This document shows, piece after piece, positions 24,948 through 33,919 of a stretch of DNA of 49,506 nt; position 1 is the stretch's first letter; each line of letters begins with the position of its first letter. A model generated the notes under the pieces. That model was not told the origin of the DNA. It saw only the letters and a list, made by a program, of their open reading frames with translations, and did not search any database. The DNA comes from an uncultured Mailhella sp. Lineage in GTDB: Bacteria; Desulfobacterota; Desulfovibrionia; Desulfovibrionales; Desulfovibrionaceae. The stretch is taken from positions 1 to 49,506 of the forward strand of contig NZ_CALUYL010000025.1 of the NCBI RefSeq assembly GCF_944324995.1. The letters are read 5' to 3'. A program made the translations under genes and the position numbers.

Positions 24948-24976
24948 AGAGTACGAAATGCGGATGCTTTTTTCAA
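24948..24976 (-). promoter_or_regulatory. Promoter of the leu leader/operon
   Basis: Minus strand: TTGAAA (24976-24971), 17-base spacer, TACTCT (24953-24948). The predicted start near 24941 leaves about 29 bases before the leader-peptide ATG. Confidence 0.55.
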
Positions 24977-25225
24977 GAAAAAATGTGAAGGAAGAGAAAA
25001 AAATCCGTTGCGGCGTCGGAAAAGCCCGGCATCAAGGAGAAAAGTTTCCGACAGAGAAGCGCTTCCGCACACGTCTTTTGCCTGCGGCCGGAGCGCCTCA
25101 GGCTCGACGCGCACGCATCGACAGTCTCTGCCCGGTGAGCGCAGCGATTCATCCCCGGCTTGCGGAGCGCGGCCCTGCCGAAAAACGGCGGATTCTGCGC
25201 CCTCCCGGAGAAAACGCGCCCTGCC

Positions 25226-27406
25226 CTATCCCTTTTCCGCGAGCTCCCGGGCCTTGCGGTAGTCGAACTTGCCCGAGCCCAGAAGCGGAGCCTGCTTCAC
25301 GCTCACGATGCGCTTCGGCGTCCACAGCGGCGAGAGGCCGCGGCTGGCAAAGTGCGCCGCAATGCGGCTCGTGGTCACGTCTTCCGTGTCGATGACGAGC
25401 GCGAGCTGCTCGCCCTTGCGCGGATCGGGTATGGCCACCACACCGAGCACCGATTCGGGCCAGATTTCCTTGAGCGCGTCCTCCACGGCGGCAAGCGACA
25501 CCATTTCGCCGCCTATCTTGGCAAAGCGCTTGGCGCGGCCCCGGATGAAGATGAAGCCGTCCTCGTCCATGTGAACGATGTCGCCGGTTTCGTACCAGCC
25601 CGAGCCGTCGTCGCCCTCGCCTGTGAGCGCAAAGCGTTCGGCAAGCGCTTCGTCCACGGGCGGTTCCAGCACGCCCGGCGCGGCAAAGCGCATGTAGCCG
25701 AGCATGACGTTGTCGCCCTTCACCCACAGAACGCCGGTATTCTCTTCCGTAATGCCGGGCACGGGCGCAAGGCGGCAGGCAAGGCCGGGAATGGGCCGCC
25801 CCACGCTCCCCTCCCTGCGGTAGGCGGGCGTGTTCACGGAAATGAGAGGCGCGGTTTCCGTGGCTCCGTAGCCCTCGAAAAGATCCACGCCGAACTTCTC
25901 AAGCCACACGCGGCGCGTGCTCTCGCGCATTTTTTCCGCGCCTATGATGACAAGCCGCGCGTGACAGAAGTCGTAGGGGCGGCCGTAGCGCGCGTAGCCC
26001 GCGCAGAAGGTGTCCGTGCCGCAGATGATGGTGGACTGGCTCTCGTAAAAGAGCCTGGGCACGATGCGGTAGTGAAGCGGCGAAGGATAGAGGAACACCC
26101 GCACGCCGGCGAGCACGGGCAGCAGCGTACAGATGCCGAGCCCGAAGGCGTGGAACATGGGCAGGCAGTTGAACAGCTTGTCGCCGGAGCCGATGGTGAG
26201 CATGCTGAGCGCCTGATAGCGGTTGGCGATGATGTTCACGTGACTGAGCAGCACGGCCTTGGGCACGCCTTCGGTGCCCGAGGTGAACATGACCGCGGCC
26301 GGATCGTCGGCCGGGGTGGACGGCGCCACGCGCAGCCACGCAAAAAGCGCGCCGAGGGCCTTGTCGCCGAGGGTGAGCCTTTTGGCCACGTCTTCAAGGT
26401 ACACGATGCGCAGCCCCGCATCCTTGAGCGCCTGTTCCATGGCCGTGAGATCGGCAAGGGCCAGAAAGCGGCGCGAGGTGAGCACGGACGAAAGCTTGAC
26501 CGTGCGGCAGCAGGACACCACCGAGGATATGCCCGACGTGAAGTTGAGCATGGCCGGCACGAGCCCCGCCGAATGCAGACCGAAGAAGGCCACAAGTCCG
26601 GGCAGGGACGTGGGCAGAAGAAAGCCCACGGTGCTCTCGCCCCGGAACAGACGCCGGAAGGCGCGGCCGAGCACCGAGAGCTTGAGCAGGAGCGAGCCGT
26701 AGGTGAGCACGTGCCTGTCCTGATCTTCGGCAATGGGGAAGCGGCGACCGGAAAGGCGGACGGCCTCCACGAGCCCCTGCATGAGATTGCAGTGTTCCAT
26801 GCTCGAGCGGTACTCAAGTTCGGTCATGATGTCGTAAAGGCGCTCGCCCATGCGGCGGCGACGCTCCCGCGGCGTCACGCCTTCCGCGGAACGGAACTTC
26901 TGCACTTCGAGCACGCTCACGGTGACGCGCGGAAACCAGCGGCGGCGGCCCTTGTGGCGCAGATAGGAAAACACGGTGCTCGACGCCCCGTCGATGCGCA
27001 CAGGCAGGAGGGTGGCGTCGGCCTTTTGGGCAATGACGCCCGCAGCCTCCAGAATGCGGATGTAGCGCGGATCGTTGCCGAGACTGCCGCTGTGAAACAC
27101 CATGCAGCGGCCGTTTCTGGCCAGCGCGTGAACCAGCGACACCGTGGCCGCGGGACTGGAAAAATCAAAGAACTGCGTGTCGGCGAGCGCGCAGACCGGA
27201 CGCATCCACCACTTGTGTTCGAGCGCCCTGTCGGCGAGCAGCGTGACGCGATGCGGCAGCACGGCGGCCAGAATCAGCGGATCGAGAATGGATCCGGGGT
27301 TGTAGATGATGAGCGTGCGCGGACCGGCGGCATCGTAGTGCTCGCGGCCGCGCAGCTCCACGCGGTAGATGATTCTGAGAAGAAATCGGACTAAGGCTCC
27401 AAGCAT
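25226..27406 (-). CDS. Aas-like acyltransferase/acyl-ACP synthetase fusion with degenerate acyltransferase
   Basis: A 726-residue protein with the domain order of Aas (lysophospholipid acyltransferase, then acyl-ACP synthetase). The C-terminal AMP-forming ligase is intact: FTSGTEGVPKAV (AMP-binding), YGATETAP, GWYETGDIVHMDEDGFIFIRGR and Lys in GSGKFDYRKA. The N-terminal PlsC-like domain aligns well (LLPVRIDGASSTVFSYL) but lacks its catalytic signatures: the HX4D motif reads NPGSILD (Pro37 for His) and the FPEGR motif reads FHSGS. Acyl transfer is therefore probably lost or altered. ATG 27406 follows AGGAG; an ATG at 27430 is less likely. It probably activates fatty acids at the membrane for phospholipid repair. 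Confidence 0.85.
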   Translation of the reverse strand: MLGALVRFLLRIIYRVELRGREHYDAAGPRTLIIYNPGSILDPLILAAVLPHRVTLLADRALEHKWWMRPVCALADTQFFDFSSPAATVSLVHALARNGRCMVFHSGSLGNDPRYIRILEAAGVIAQKADATLLPVRIDGASSTVFSYLRHKGRRRWFPRVTVSVLEVQKFRSAEGVTPRERRRRMGERLYDIMTELEYRSSMEHCNLMQGLVEAVRLSGRRFPIAEDQDRHVLTYGSLLLKLSVLGRAFRRLFRGESTVGFLLPTSLPGLVAFFGLHSAGLVPAMLNFTSGISSVVSCCRTVKLSSVLTSRRFLALADLTAMEQALKDAGLRIVYLEDVAKRLTLGDKALGALFAWLRVAPSTPADDPAAVMFTSGTEGVPKAVLLSHVNIIANRYQALSMLTIGSGDKLFNCLPMFHAFGLGICTLLPVLAGVRVFLYPSPLHYRIVPRLFYESQSTIICGTDTFCAGYARYGRPYDFCHARLVIIGAEKMRESTRRVWLEKFGVDLFEGYGATETAPLISVNTPAYRREGSVGRPIPGLACRLAPVPGITEENTGVLWVKGDNVMLGYMRFAAPGVLEPPVDEALAERFALTGEGDDGSGWYETGDIVHMDEDGFIFIRGRAKRFAKIGGEMVSLAAVEDALKEIWPESVLGVVAIPDPRKGEQLALVIDTEDVTTSRIAAHFASRGLSPLWTPKRIVSVKQAPLLGSGKFDYRKARELAEKG

Positions 27407-27557
27407 GCGGGCTCCTGGATTCTTCGGCACGTTCGTTCCGCCGGACGTCGCTCCGGCACATTCTTGTCATCATGCCCAAAGGCGCGGCCTTTGTCGAGAG
27501 CGGTCATCGTCCGGCGGGGAATCCGGAGCCGTCCGTTCTTGCGGATCGTGCATAAAT

Positions 27558-28244
27558 ATGGTAATGAATCCCCCCATGTTCGACTCAAGCATTGCAGCAA
27601 AGATATCGTATCTGGCCGTGGCGTTCGTGCCCGTGCTTCTGGGCATCATTCTGCACGAAGTGGCCCACGGCTGGGCCGCCCTGCGCTGCGGCGATCCTAC
27701 GGCGCGCATGCTCGGCCGTCTCACGCTCAATCCCATCCCGCACATCGATCCCGCAGGCACGGGCATGTTCGTGTTCACGGCCCTGTTCTGCCCCTTCGTG
27801 TTCGGATGGGCCAAGCCCGTGCCCGTGAATCCGCGCTACTTCCGCGACTACCGCAAGGGCATGCTGCTTGTTTCCGCCGCAGGCCCCCTCGCCAACATGG
27901 TGCTCGCCATGGTCTTTGCCGTGTGCCTGCGCCTTCTGCTCTTCGCTCCTTCAGAATTTCTCATCGGCACTTCCGCGGGCAAGTTCCTGCTCCAGATGTT
28001 CCAGACGGGCATCGCCGCCAACTTCGCCCTTGCGTGGATCAATCTTCTGCCCATCCCTCCGCTCGACGGAGGACACATTCTGGAAACCCTGCTCCCCGGG
28101 CAGATCGCTCTTCAGTTCCAGCGCGTGGAGCGCTACGGTTTTCTCCTGCTCGTGCTGCTGCTTGCCAGCGGCGTACTGAGCTCCCTTCTCATGACTCTCG
28201 TCCGATGGTCGTGGAACCTCGCGCTTACGGCCGTGGGTCTTTGA
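27558..28244 (+). CDS. Site-2-protease-like M50 family membrane metallopeptidase
   Basis: A 228-residue polytopic protein. HEVAH (33-37) gives the zinc-binding HExxH motif inside the first membrane helix, and INLLPIPPLDGGH supplies the third ligand (Asp). This is the small, PDZ-less group of S2P homologues found in many bacteria, whose substrates are mostly unknown. No strong ribosome-binding site decides between ATG 27558, 27564 and 27576. It is divergent from the Aas-like gene and 46 bases upstream of trpS, with which it may be co-transcribed. Confidence 0.88.
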   Translation: MVMNPPMFDSSIAAKISYLAVAFVPVLLGIILHEVAHGWAALRCGDPTARMLGRLTLNPIPHIDPAGTGMFVFTALFCPFVFGWAKPVPVNPRYFRDYRKGMLLVSAAGPLANMVLAMVFAVCLRLLLFAPSEFLIGTSAGKFLLQMFQTGIAANFALAWINLLPIPPLDGGHILETLLPGQIALQFQRVERYGFLLLVLLLASGVLSSLLMTLVRWSWNLALTAVGL

Positions 28245-28290
28245 GTTCTTCACCTTCACTTTTCTCATTTATCTCATCAGGAGACACGCC

Positions 28291-29283
28291 ATGACGGCGA
28301 ACGATCGCACAGTTTCAGGCATGCGGCCCACCGGGCCTCTTCACATCGGTCACTATTTCGGAGCCCTCAAGAACTGGGTCGAAATGCAGAAGACCCACGA
28401 GGCCTTCTTCTTCGTGGCCGACTGGCATGCCCTGACCAGCAACTACGCCGATACTTCCAAGCTTCCGCAGTTCGTCAACGACATGGTCGTCGACTGGCTC
28501 TCCGCCGGTCTCGACCCCGAACACTGCGCCATTTATCGCCAGTCCGACATCAAGGAAACCGCGGAACTGCATCTGCTGCTTTCCATGATCACCCCGCTCG
28601 GCTGGCTGGAACGCTGCCCCACCTACAAGGAACAGCAGCAGCAGATCACCGACAAGGATCTCGGCAACTACGGCTTCCTCGGCTATCCCGTGCTCATGAC
28701 CGCGGACATCATTCAGCATCGTCCTCGCTGGGTTCCCGTGGGACAGGATCAGCAGCCCCACCTCGAACTCGCCCGCGAAATCGTGCGCCGGTTCAACACC
28801 ATGTACAACACGGAAGTCTTCCCCGAACCCGAAGCCAAGCTCACCCCGGCCGCCAAGTGCCCCGGCCTCGACGGCCGCAAGATGTCCAAGAGCTACGGCA
28901 ACGGCATCTTCCTGAAAGACACGCTCGCCGACCTTGAACCCAAGATCAAGGGCATGTTCACCGACCCGGCCCGCCTGCGCAAGAGCGATCCCGGCAACCC
29001 CGACGTGTGCAACCTCTTCCCCTACCACGTGCTGCTCGCCGACAAGGACACGCAGAACGAAGTGCGCGAAGCCTGCACCCACGCCACCATGGGCTGCGTG
29101 GCCTGCAAGAAAATCTTCATGAAGAATCTGCAGAACTTCCTCGAACCGCTGCATGAACGCCGCGAAGCCATTCTCGCCAAGCCCGGCCTCGTGCAGGAAA
29201 TACTTGCAGACGGCGGAAAAAAGGCCAGAATGTCCATCAACGCCACCATGGAACTGGTGCGCGCCGCCATGCACATGGACTGA
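28291..29283 (+). CDS. trpS: Tryptophan-tRNA ligase
   Basis: A 330-residue class I aminoacyl-tRNA synthetase of normal TrpRS length. The HIGH motif is exact (HIGH, 18-21, in GPLHIGHYFGAL) and KMSKS is at 197-201. The segments VGQDQQPHLELAREI and TADII are typical of TrpRS. AGGAG lies seven bases before the ATG. A very strong terminator-like hairpin follows 35 bases after the stop. Confidence 0.97.
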   Translation: MTANDRTVSGMRPTGPLHIGHYFGALKNWVEMQKTHEAFFFVADWHALTSNYADTSKLPQFVNDMVVDWLSAGLDPEHCAIYRQSDIKETAELHLLLSMITPLGWLERCPTYKEQQQQITDKDLGNYGFLGYPVLMTADIIQHRPRWVPVGQDQQPHLELAREIVRRFNTMYNTEVFPEPEAKLTPAAKCPGLDGRKMSKSYGNGIFLKDTLADLEPKIKGMFTDPARLRKSDPGNPDVCNLFPYHVLLADKDTQNEVREACTHATMGCVACKKIFMKNLQNFLEPLHERREAILAKPGLVQEILADGGKKARMSINATMELVRAAMHMD

Positions 29284-29317
29284 TCCGCACGAAGGCCGAC
29301 GCCTTCGCATAGATATC

Positions 29318-29350
29318 CGGAGTGCGGAAGACCGGGTCTTCCGCACTCCG
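29318..29350 (+). terminator. Terminator hairpin after trpS
   Basis: A perfect 15-bp stem CGGAGTGCGGAAGAC (29318-29332) / GTCTTCCGCACTCCG (29336-29350) with a CGG loop, followed by CCCGTTTT. A smaller stem GAAGGC/GCCTTC precedes it at 29291-29306. Confidence 0.8.
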
Positions 29351-30075
29351 CCCGTTTTCGGGGCCGGGCAGGAGACAACGCTTTCCCCGCCGCATGACGT
29401 TTCCGCCATCCTGCCGGAAACGCAGAAAAATCCGGGGAGCTCTCTGCGGCAGAACGGCGACGCCATGACGTCGCCGGAACATCGCCGGGAAAGCCGCTTC
29501 CCGGCGCTCGCAGGCGAACGCCCGCCGGTGCGCAGGAATCCGCGCACGGCAAGAAGGACGCGCCGCCCCGGCCTCCGGCAGTGCTCCGAAGGCGAACGCC
29601 GCGCAGGCCAAGCCTCCGCCCGTGAGCGCGTCCGGCATCTGCCGCAGAAGCGAGCGCCGCAACGCGCCGACTTTGCCGCGCAACGAAGGGTTCGGGCTTC
29701 GCCCGCGCAGAGCGGCGAAGAAATGCGCAGGAAGGCATGCCCGAAGCGCGCAGAGGGCCCGGTCAAGGCGCAAGGGACGGAGCCGACGCCCCCAATCCGC
29801 CGCGCAGGAGCCCCGCAGAATTTCGGCCGAGGCCGAGGGGCAACATGTGTCATCCGCAGAAGCCGGGCGTCCACCCCGCTCGAACCGGGCGTGAGCCCCC
29901 GCGCAGGATGACGAATATTTCTCAGGGCGCTTTGCATCGCCGCCCGCGCGGCCCTGCGGAAGAAGCGCCCGTTGCCGGAACGCGGCCGACGAGAAGCGCC
30001 GGACGAAAGACCGGCTCCCCGGACAGCGCTCCCTTTCGGGAGCCGCCGTGCGGGACAAGCCTTCAGTGAGGAACC
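29351..30075. other. Intergenic, no gene recognised
   Basis: About 725 GC-rich bases. An imperfect long inverted repeat starts GTCATCC (about 29848) and ends GGATGAC (about 29913). Several long open frames cross the region on both strands but have no ribosome-binding sites or protein features. The promoter of the mla operon should lie at its right end, but none is clear. Confidence 0.45.
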
Positions 30076-31206
30076 ATGCAGCCTGCCTTCGACATTCAAA
30101 AAACGCAGCGCACGATTGTTGTCCGGGCCTCGGGCTCCTGGTCGAGGCAGGACGTGGCCGCCGCTCCCCGAACGCCCGAAGCCATGATTGCCGCGGCCCT
30201 CGACGCCTTCGACGACGCCGACGCCGTGCGTTTTCTTGCCGACGTTTCCGCTTGGGACAGCATGCTGCTTGCCGCCTTCAACGCCGTTGCGCAGAAGGCC
30301 CGCGCCCGCGGTCTCGCCGTGGACGCCTCGGCCCTGCCGGACGGCATGGGCCCCATGCTCGACATGGCCCTCGCCGTGCCCCCCAGAGACGGCGGCGCAA
30401 GGCAGCAGGAACCGGGGCTTCTGGAAATCATCGGCGAAAAAACTCTCGCCTGGCCCGGCATCACGCGCAGCGTGGTGGAATTCGTGGGCGAAGTTTCGCT
30501 CAGCATGGCGCGCTTCTTTTCCGGCCGCGCCTCGTGCAGTTCCCGCGATCTCTGGAACGTGCTGCGCGAATGCGGCGTGGACGCCCTGCCCATCGTCACG
30601 CTCACCAGCCTGCTGCTCGGCCTCATTCTCGCCTTCGTGAGCTCCATGCAGCTCAAGCTCTTCGGCGCGGAAATCTACGTGGCCTCGCTCGTGGGCGTGT
30701 CCATGGTGCGCGTCATGGGGCCGGTGCTCACGGGCATCGTGCTCTCGGGCCGCACGGGCGCGTCGTTCGCCGCCGTCATCGGCAGCATGCAGGTCAACGA
30801 AGAAGTGGACGCCCTCACCGGCTTCGGCATTTCCCCCGTCGATTTTCTCGTGCTGCCCCGCGTGCTCGGGCTGGCCGTCATGACGCCCCTGCTCACCCTC
30901 TACGCCGACATCGCAGGCATCGCCGGCGGATTCCTCGTGGGCGCGCTCATGCTCGACATCTCCCCCGCCGCCTACATCAGCAACACCCTCCAGTTCATGA
31001 CCCTCGGCTACGTCTGGACCGGCCTTCTTCACGCCTTCGTGTTCGGCTTCATCATTTCCCTGTGCGGCTGCTATCAGGGCATGCGCTGCGGCCGCAACGC
31101 CTCCGCCGTGGGCCGCGCCACCACCGCCGCCGTGGTCAATTCCATCGTGGGCATCATCGTGGCCACGTCCGTCATCACCATCATCCTCACGGTGCTCGAC
31201 ATATGA
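30076..31206 (+). CDS. mlaE: MlaE-type lipid ABC permease with N-terminal STAS-like domain
   Basis: A 376-residue protein. Residues about 1-120 are a soluble STAS-like domain (FLADVSAWDSMLLAAFNAVAQKARARG), and about 140-376 is the MlaE permease (GVSMVRVMGPVLTGIVLSGRTGASFAAVIGSMQVNEEVDAL is the family core). The N-terminal part probably replaces a separate MlaB subunit. GAGGAACC precedes the ATG. The stop overlaps the ATG of mlaF (ATGA). It is the first gene of a four-gene phospholipid transport operon. Confidence 0.92.
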   Translation: MQPAFDIQKTQRTIVVRASGSWSRQDVAAAPRTPEAMIAAALDAFDDADAVRFLADVSAWDSMLLAAFNAVAQKARARGLAVDASALPDGMGPMLDMALAVPPRDGGARQQEPGLLEIIGEKTLAWPGITRSVVEFVGEVSLSMARFFSGRASCSSRDLWNVLRECGVDALPIVTLTSLLLGLILAFVSSMQLKLFGAEIYVASLVGVSMVRVMGPVLTGIVLSGRTGASFAAVIGSMQVNEEVDALTGFGISPVDFLVLPRVLGLAVMTPLLTLYADIAGIAGGFLVGALMLDISPAAYISNTLQFMTLGYVWTGLLHAFVFGFIISLCGCYQGMRCGRNASAVGRATTAAVVNSIVGIIVATSVITIILTVLDI

Positions 31207-31985
31207 ACTTCGTTCCGGACAACAACGCCGCCGTCACCGCACACAACGTCACCGTGGCCTACGGTTCCCGCGTCATCCAGAGCGGGCTCTCCTTCACCGT
31301 AAGAAAGGGCGACATCTTCATCATCATGGGCGGCTCGGGCTGCGGCAAAAGCTCCCTGCTGCGCGTGCTCATGGGCCTCACCCCTCCGGCCGAAGGCTCC
31401 GTGTTCTACGGCAAAACCGATTTCTGGGGCGCTCCCGCCGCCGAACGCGAAGCCGTCATGCGCCGCACCGGCGTCATGTTCCAGAGCGGCGCGCTCTGGA
31501 CTTCCCGCACCCTCGCCGAAAACGTCGCCCTCCCCCTCGAATATTACACCAGCCTTTCCCCCCGCGACATCCGCGCCCTCGCCTCGTTCAAGCTCTCCCT
31601 CGTGGGACTCGCGGGCTTTGAAGACTTCTACCCCTCGGAAATAAGCGGCGGCATGAAAAAAAGAGCCGGTCTCGCCCGCGCCCTCGCCCTTGATCCCGAC
31701 GTGGTCTATTTCGACGAACCTTCCGCCGGTCTTGATCCCGTAAGCGCGGCAAGACTCGACGAACTCATCCTGCAACTTCGGGACACCCTGGGCATGACCG
31801 TCATCGTGGTCACCCACGAACTGGCAAGCATCTTCGCCATCGCCAACAATTCCGTGTTCCTGGACGCCAAAACCAAAACCATGACCGCAAGCGGCGATCC
31901 GCACGAACTGCTCAAAAGCGGCCCCGACGAAGTGGTGGAATTTCTTACGCGCGGCAAGGGCCGCGTCCGCGGAGGAAATCAATGA
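31203..31985 (+). CDS. mlaF: MlaF-type lipid ABC ATPase
   Basis: A 260-residue ATP-binding subunit. Walker A is GGSGCGKS (43-50), the signature is ISGGMKKRAGLARAL and Walker B is VVYFDEPSAGLDP, followed by the H-loop VVTHEL. The MKKRAGLARA form is typical of MlaF/Mkl proteins. ATG 31203 overlaps the mlaE stop and its own stop overlaps mlaD, so translation is coupled. Confidence 0.95.
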   Translation: MNFVPDNNAAVTAHNVTVAYGSRVIQSGLSFTVRKGDIFIIMGGSGCGKSSLLRVLMGLTPPAEGSVFYGKTDFWGAPAAEREAVMRRTGVMFQSGALWTSRTLAENVALPLEYYTSLSPRDIRALASFKLSLVGLAGFEDFYPSEISGGMKKRAGLARALALDPDVVYFDEPSAGLDPVSAARLDELILQLRDTLGMTVIVVTHELASIFAIANNSVFLDAKTKTMTASGDPHELLKSGPDEVVEFLTRGKGRVRGGNQ

Positions 31986-33004
31986 CGGAACGCAGCACTA
32001 AAACTTTCATCGGCGCCTTCGTGCTCGGCGCGCTGGCCCTGCTTGTAGGCTTCATCCTGCTCCTCGGCTCGGGCTCCTTCGGCAACAAGAATCCCACCTT
32101 CGTGCTCTACTTCAACACCTCGCTCAAAGGCCTCATTCAGGGCTCGCCCGTGTACTTCAAGGGCATACGCATCGGCAAGGTGAACTCCATCCAGATTCGC
32201 CCCGAAATCGGCACCGCCAAGTTCTATACCCCCGTCATCATCGAAATCGAACGCGACAAGGCCATGGCCCTGCTCGAAGACGGCAGCGAAAAGGATCTCT
32301 TCGACGATCCCGACATCATGAACCGCCTCATCAAGGCCGGTCTGCGCGGCAAGCTCGGCATCACCAGCATTCTCACCGGGCAGCTCTGCGTCGAGCTCGA
32401 CATCCTGAGCAACGCCGCCCCCGTGGATCTCGCCTCCCTCGCTCCCTACAAGGGCTCGCCCCAGATTCCCACGCAGCTCTCCTCCCTCGACGCCGCCCTC
32501 AGCACCCTCGAAAACATTCCCATTCAGGAAATTCTCTACGACGTGGTAAGCAGCGTGAAAAGCATGAGCGAACAGCTCCGCGACATCGACGCCTCCGGCC
32601 TCGTGGCCAGCCTGCGCGAAACCAGCGACTCCATCCGAGAGGAAGTGCGCTCCTTCGGCGCGCTCAGACAAAGCGCCGACTCCACCATGACCGCCTACGC
32701 CTCCCTCGCCGGTTCCCTGAAAAAGGATATCCACAACACCCTCGCCGGCGTCAACGCCGCCCTCAGAAGCATCGACAGCCTCGCGTCTTCCTCCGAAGGC
32801 GTGGTCCTCGAAGCCCAGAACGCCATGAAAGGCCTGCGCCGCACCGCCGATACCGCAAACAGCCTCTTCAGCGAAGACTCCGCCCCCGTGCTCGAATTCA
32901 GCCAGACCATGCTCTCCCTCAGACGCGCCGCCCAGGCCCTCTCGGAACTCGCCACCCTGCTGGAAATCAAGCCCAACGCCCTCATCTTCGGGAGAAACAA
33001 TTGA
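31982..33004 (+). CDS. mlaD: MlaD/MCE-domain lipid-binding protein
   Basis: A 340-residue protein with an N-terminal membrane anchor (about 10-32) and one MCE domain at about 37-120 (FNTSLKGLIQGSPVYFKGIRIGKVNSI). A long helical C-terminal part follows (about 150-330). It should form the hexameric ring that passes lipids from the permease into the periplasm. It is longer than E. coli MlaD (183), resembling MCE proteins with helical extensions. ATGA overlap with mlaF and TGATG overlap with the next gene. Confidence 0.93.
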   Translation: MTERSTKTFIGAFVLGALALLVGFILLLGSGSFGNKNPTFVLYFNTSLKGLIQGSPVYFKGIRIGKVNSIQIRPEIGTAKFYTPVIIEIERDKAMALLEDGSEKDLFDDPDIMNRLIKAGLRGKLGITSILTGQLCVELDILSNAAPVDLASLAPYKGSPQIPTQLSSLDAALSTLENIPIQEILYDVVSSVKSMSEQLRDIDASGLVASLRETSDSIREEVRSFGALRQSADSTMTAYASLAGSLKKDIHNTLAGVNAALRSIDSLASSSEGVVLEAQNAMKGLRRTADTANSLFSEDSAPVLEFSQTMLSLRRAAQALSELATLLEIKPNALIFGRNN

Positions 33005-33570
33005 TGAAACCCTTCCTCTGCGCCCTCGTCCTCGCCCTCGCACTCTCAGGATGCTCGCTCCCCGCGCAGCTCAAATCCTCCCCGACCGTGCGCTACTACG
33101 TGCTCTCTTCCCCCCTGCCCGCATCCTCGGCTTCCGACACCGCCAGCATCGGCGTGCTCCCCGTCACCCTGCCCGGATACCTCACCAGACAACAAATCGT
33201 CCTGCGCGAGGCCGACGGCGTGAACATCACCATCCATGAATTCGACCGCTGGGGCGAAAGCCTCGGTCAGGGCGTCTCCCGCGTCCTCTGCGACGCCCTC
33301 GCCGTCCGCGGCGTCTCCGCCCTCCCCCTCCGCACCGGCGCCAAAGTCGACGATAAACTCATGCTCGATATCCGCAGACTCGACGGCCCCCTCGAAGGCA
33401 ACGTCACCCTCGACGTCGTCTGGAGACTCCAGAGAGACGGCTCCGTCCTCAACTCCGGCCACCTCGTCAAATCCAGACCCGCCGGCGACTCCATCCAGTC
33501 CATGGTCGAAGCCCAGTCCCTCCTCGTCCAGGACCTCGCTTCCCATATCGCCAACGCCCTCAAAAGATAG
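33004..33570 (+). CDS. PqiC-like transport-auxiliary lipoprotein
   Basis: A 188-residue lipoprotein with the signal MKPFLCALVLALALSGC, so Cys17 is lipidated. It belongs to the ABC-type transport auxiliary lipoprotein (PqiC/DUF330) family, seen in VRYYVLSS, IGVLPVTLPGYLTRQQIVLRE and EFDRWGESL. It probably links the MCE machinery to the outer membrane and may take the role of MlaC, which is missing here. The ATG at 33004 overlaps the mlaD stop. A purine-rich repeat begins within one base of its stop codon. Confidence 0.9.
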   Translation: MKPFLCALVLALALSGCSLPAQLKSSPTVRYYVLSSPLPASSASDTASIGVLPVTLPGYLTRQQIVLREADGVNITIHEFDRWGESLGQGVSRVLCDALAVRGVSALPLRTGAKVDDKLMLDIRRLDGPLEGNVTLDVVWRLQRDGSVLNSGHLVKSRPAGDSIQSMVEAQSLLVQDLASHIANALKR

Positions 33571-33660
33571 GAAAGGCTGAAAGGCAGAAAAGACAGGAAA
33601 GACAGGAAAAGCAGAAAAGGCAAGAAGACAGGAAAGGCATCGGGGGAGATAATCTCCCCC
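33571..33660 (+). repeat. Purine-rich GGCAGRAA tract and palindrome after pqiC
   Basis: GAAAGGCTGAAAGGCAG... runs for about 68 bases from the stop codon and is followed by the palindrome GGGGGAGATAATCTCCCCC, identical to that after gatA. Confidence 0.85.
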
Positions 33661-33674
33661 GAACCCCCATAATT

Positions 33675-33713
33675 TGCGGGACGACCCCTTCCGGGGCCGT
33701 CCCGCAGCATTTT
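33675..33713 (+). terminator. Intrinsic terminator after the mla operon
   Basis: Outer stem TGCGGGACG (33675-33683) / CGTCCCGCA (33698-33706), inner stem CCCC-TTCC-GGGG, then TTTT. It shares the outer stem with the gatA terminator; one inner pair changes from A-T to C-G. Confidence 0.88.
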
Positions 33714-33919
33714 GGGTGTACGTGAAAATTCCCCGCCCGTCGGGTTTGAAATCGTTTTTCCCTGGTCCTGAGCCCTTTTTCCACCCCAAAAATCTTAAAA
33801 TCCGTAAGAGTGGACAATCCGGCCGCGCGTGCCACAAAATTTTTCAAAGAAATCTGGAAATCCCTTCCTTGCTCACGAGAGCCCCTGCTCCGCCACGTCC
33901 CCACGCGGTGCAGTCTGCA

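Noticed and set aside
24770..25114. 114-codon minus-strand frame over the leu leader
   Set aside because: It overlaps the leader peptide in another frame, has no ribosome-binding site, and covers the promoter. The Leu-rich 42-residue frame explains the region better.
28315..31032. 905-codon open frame on the minus strand
   Set aside because: It lies antisense to trpS and mlaE and crosses a gene-free gap. Its product is Gly/His/Glu-rich, as expected for the reverse of GC-rich codons, and has no ribosome-binding site or domain.
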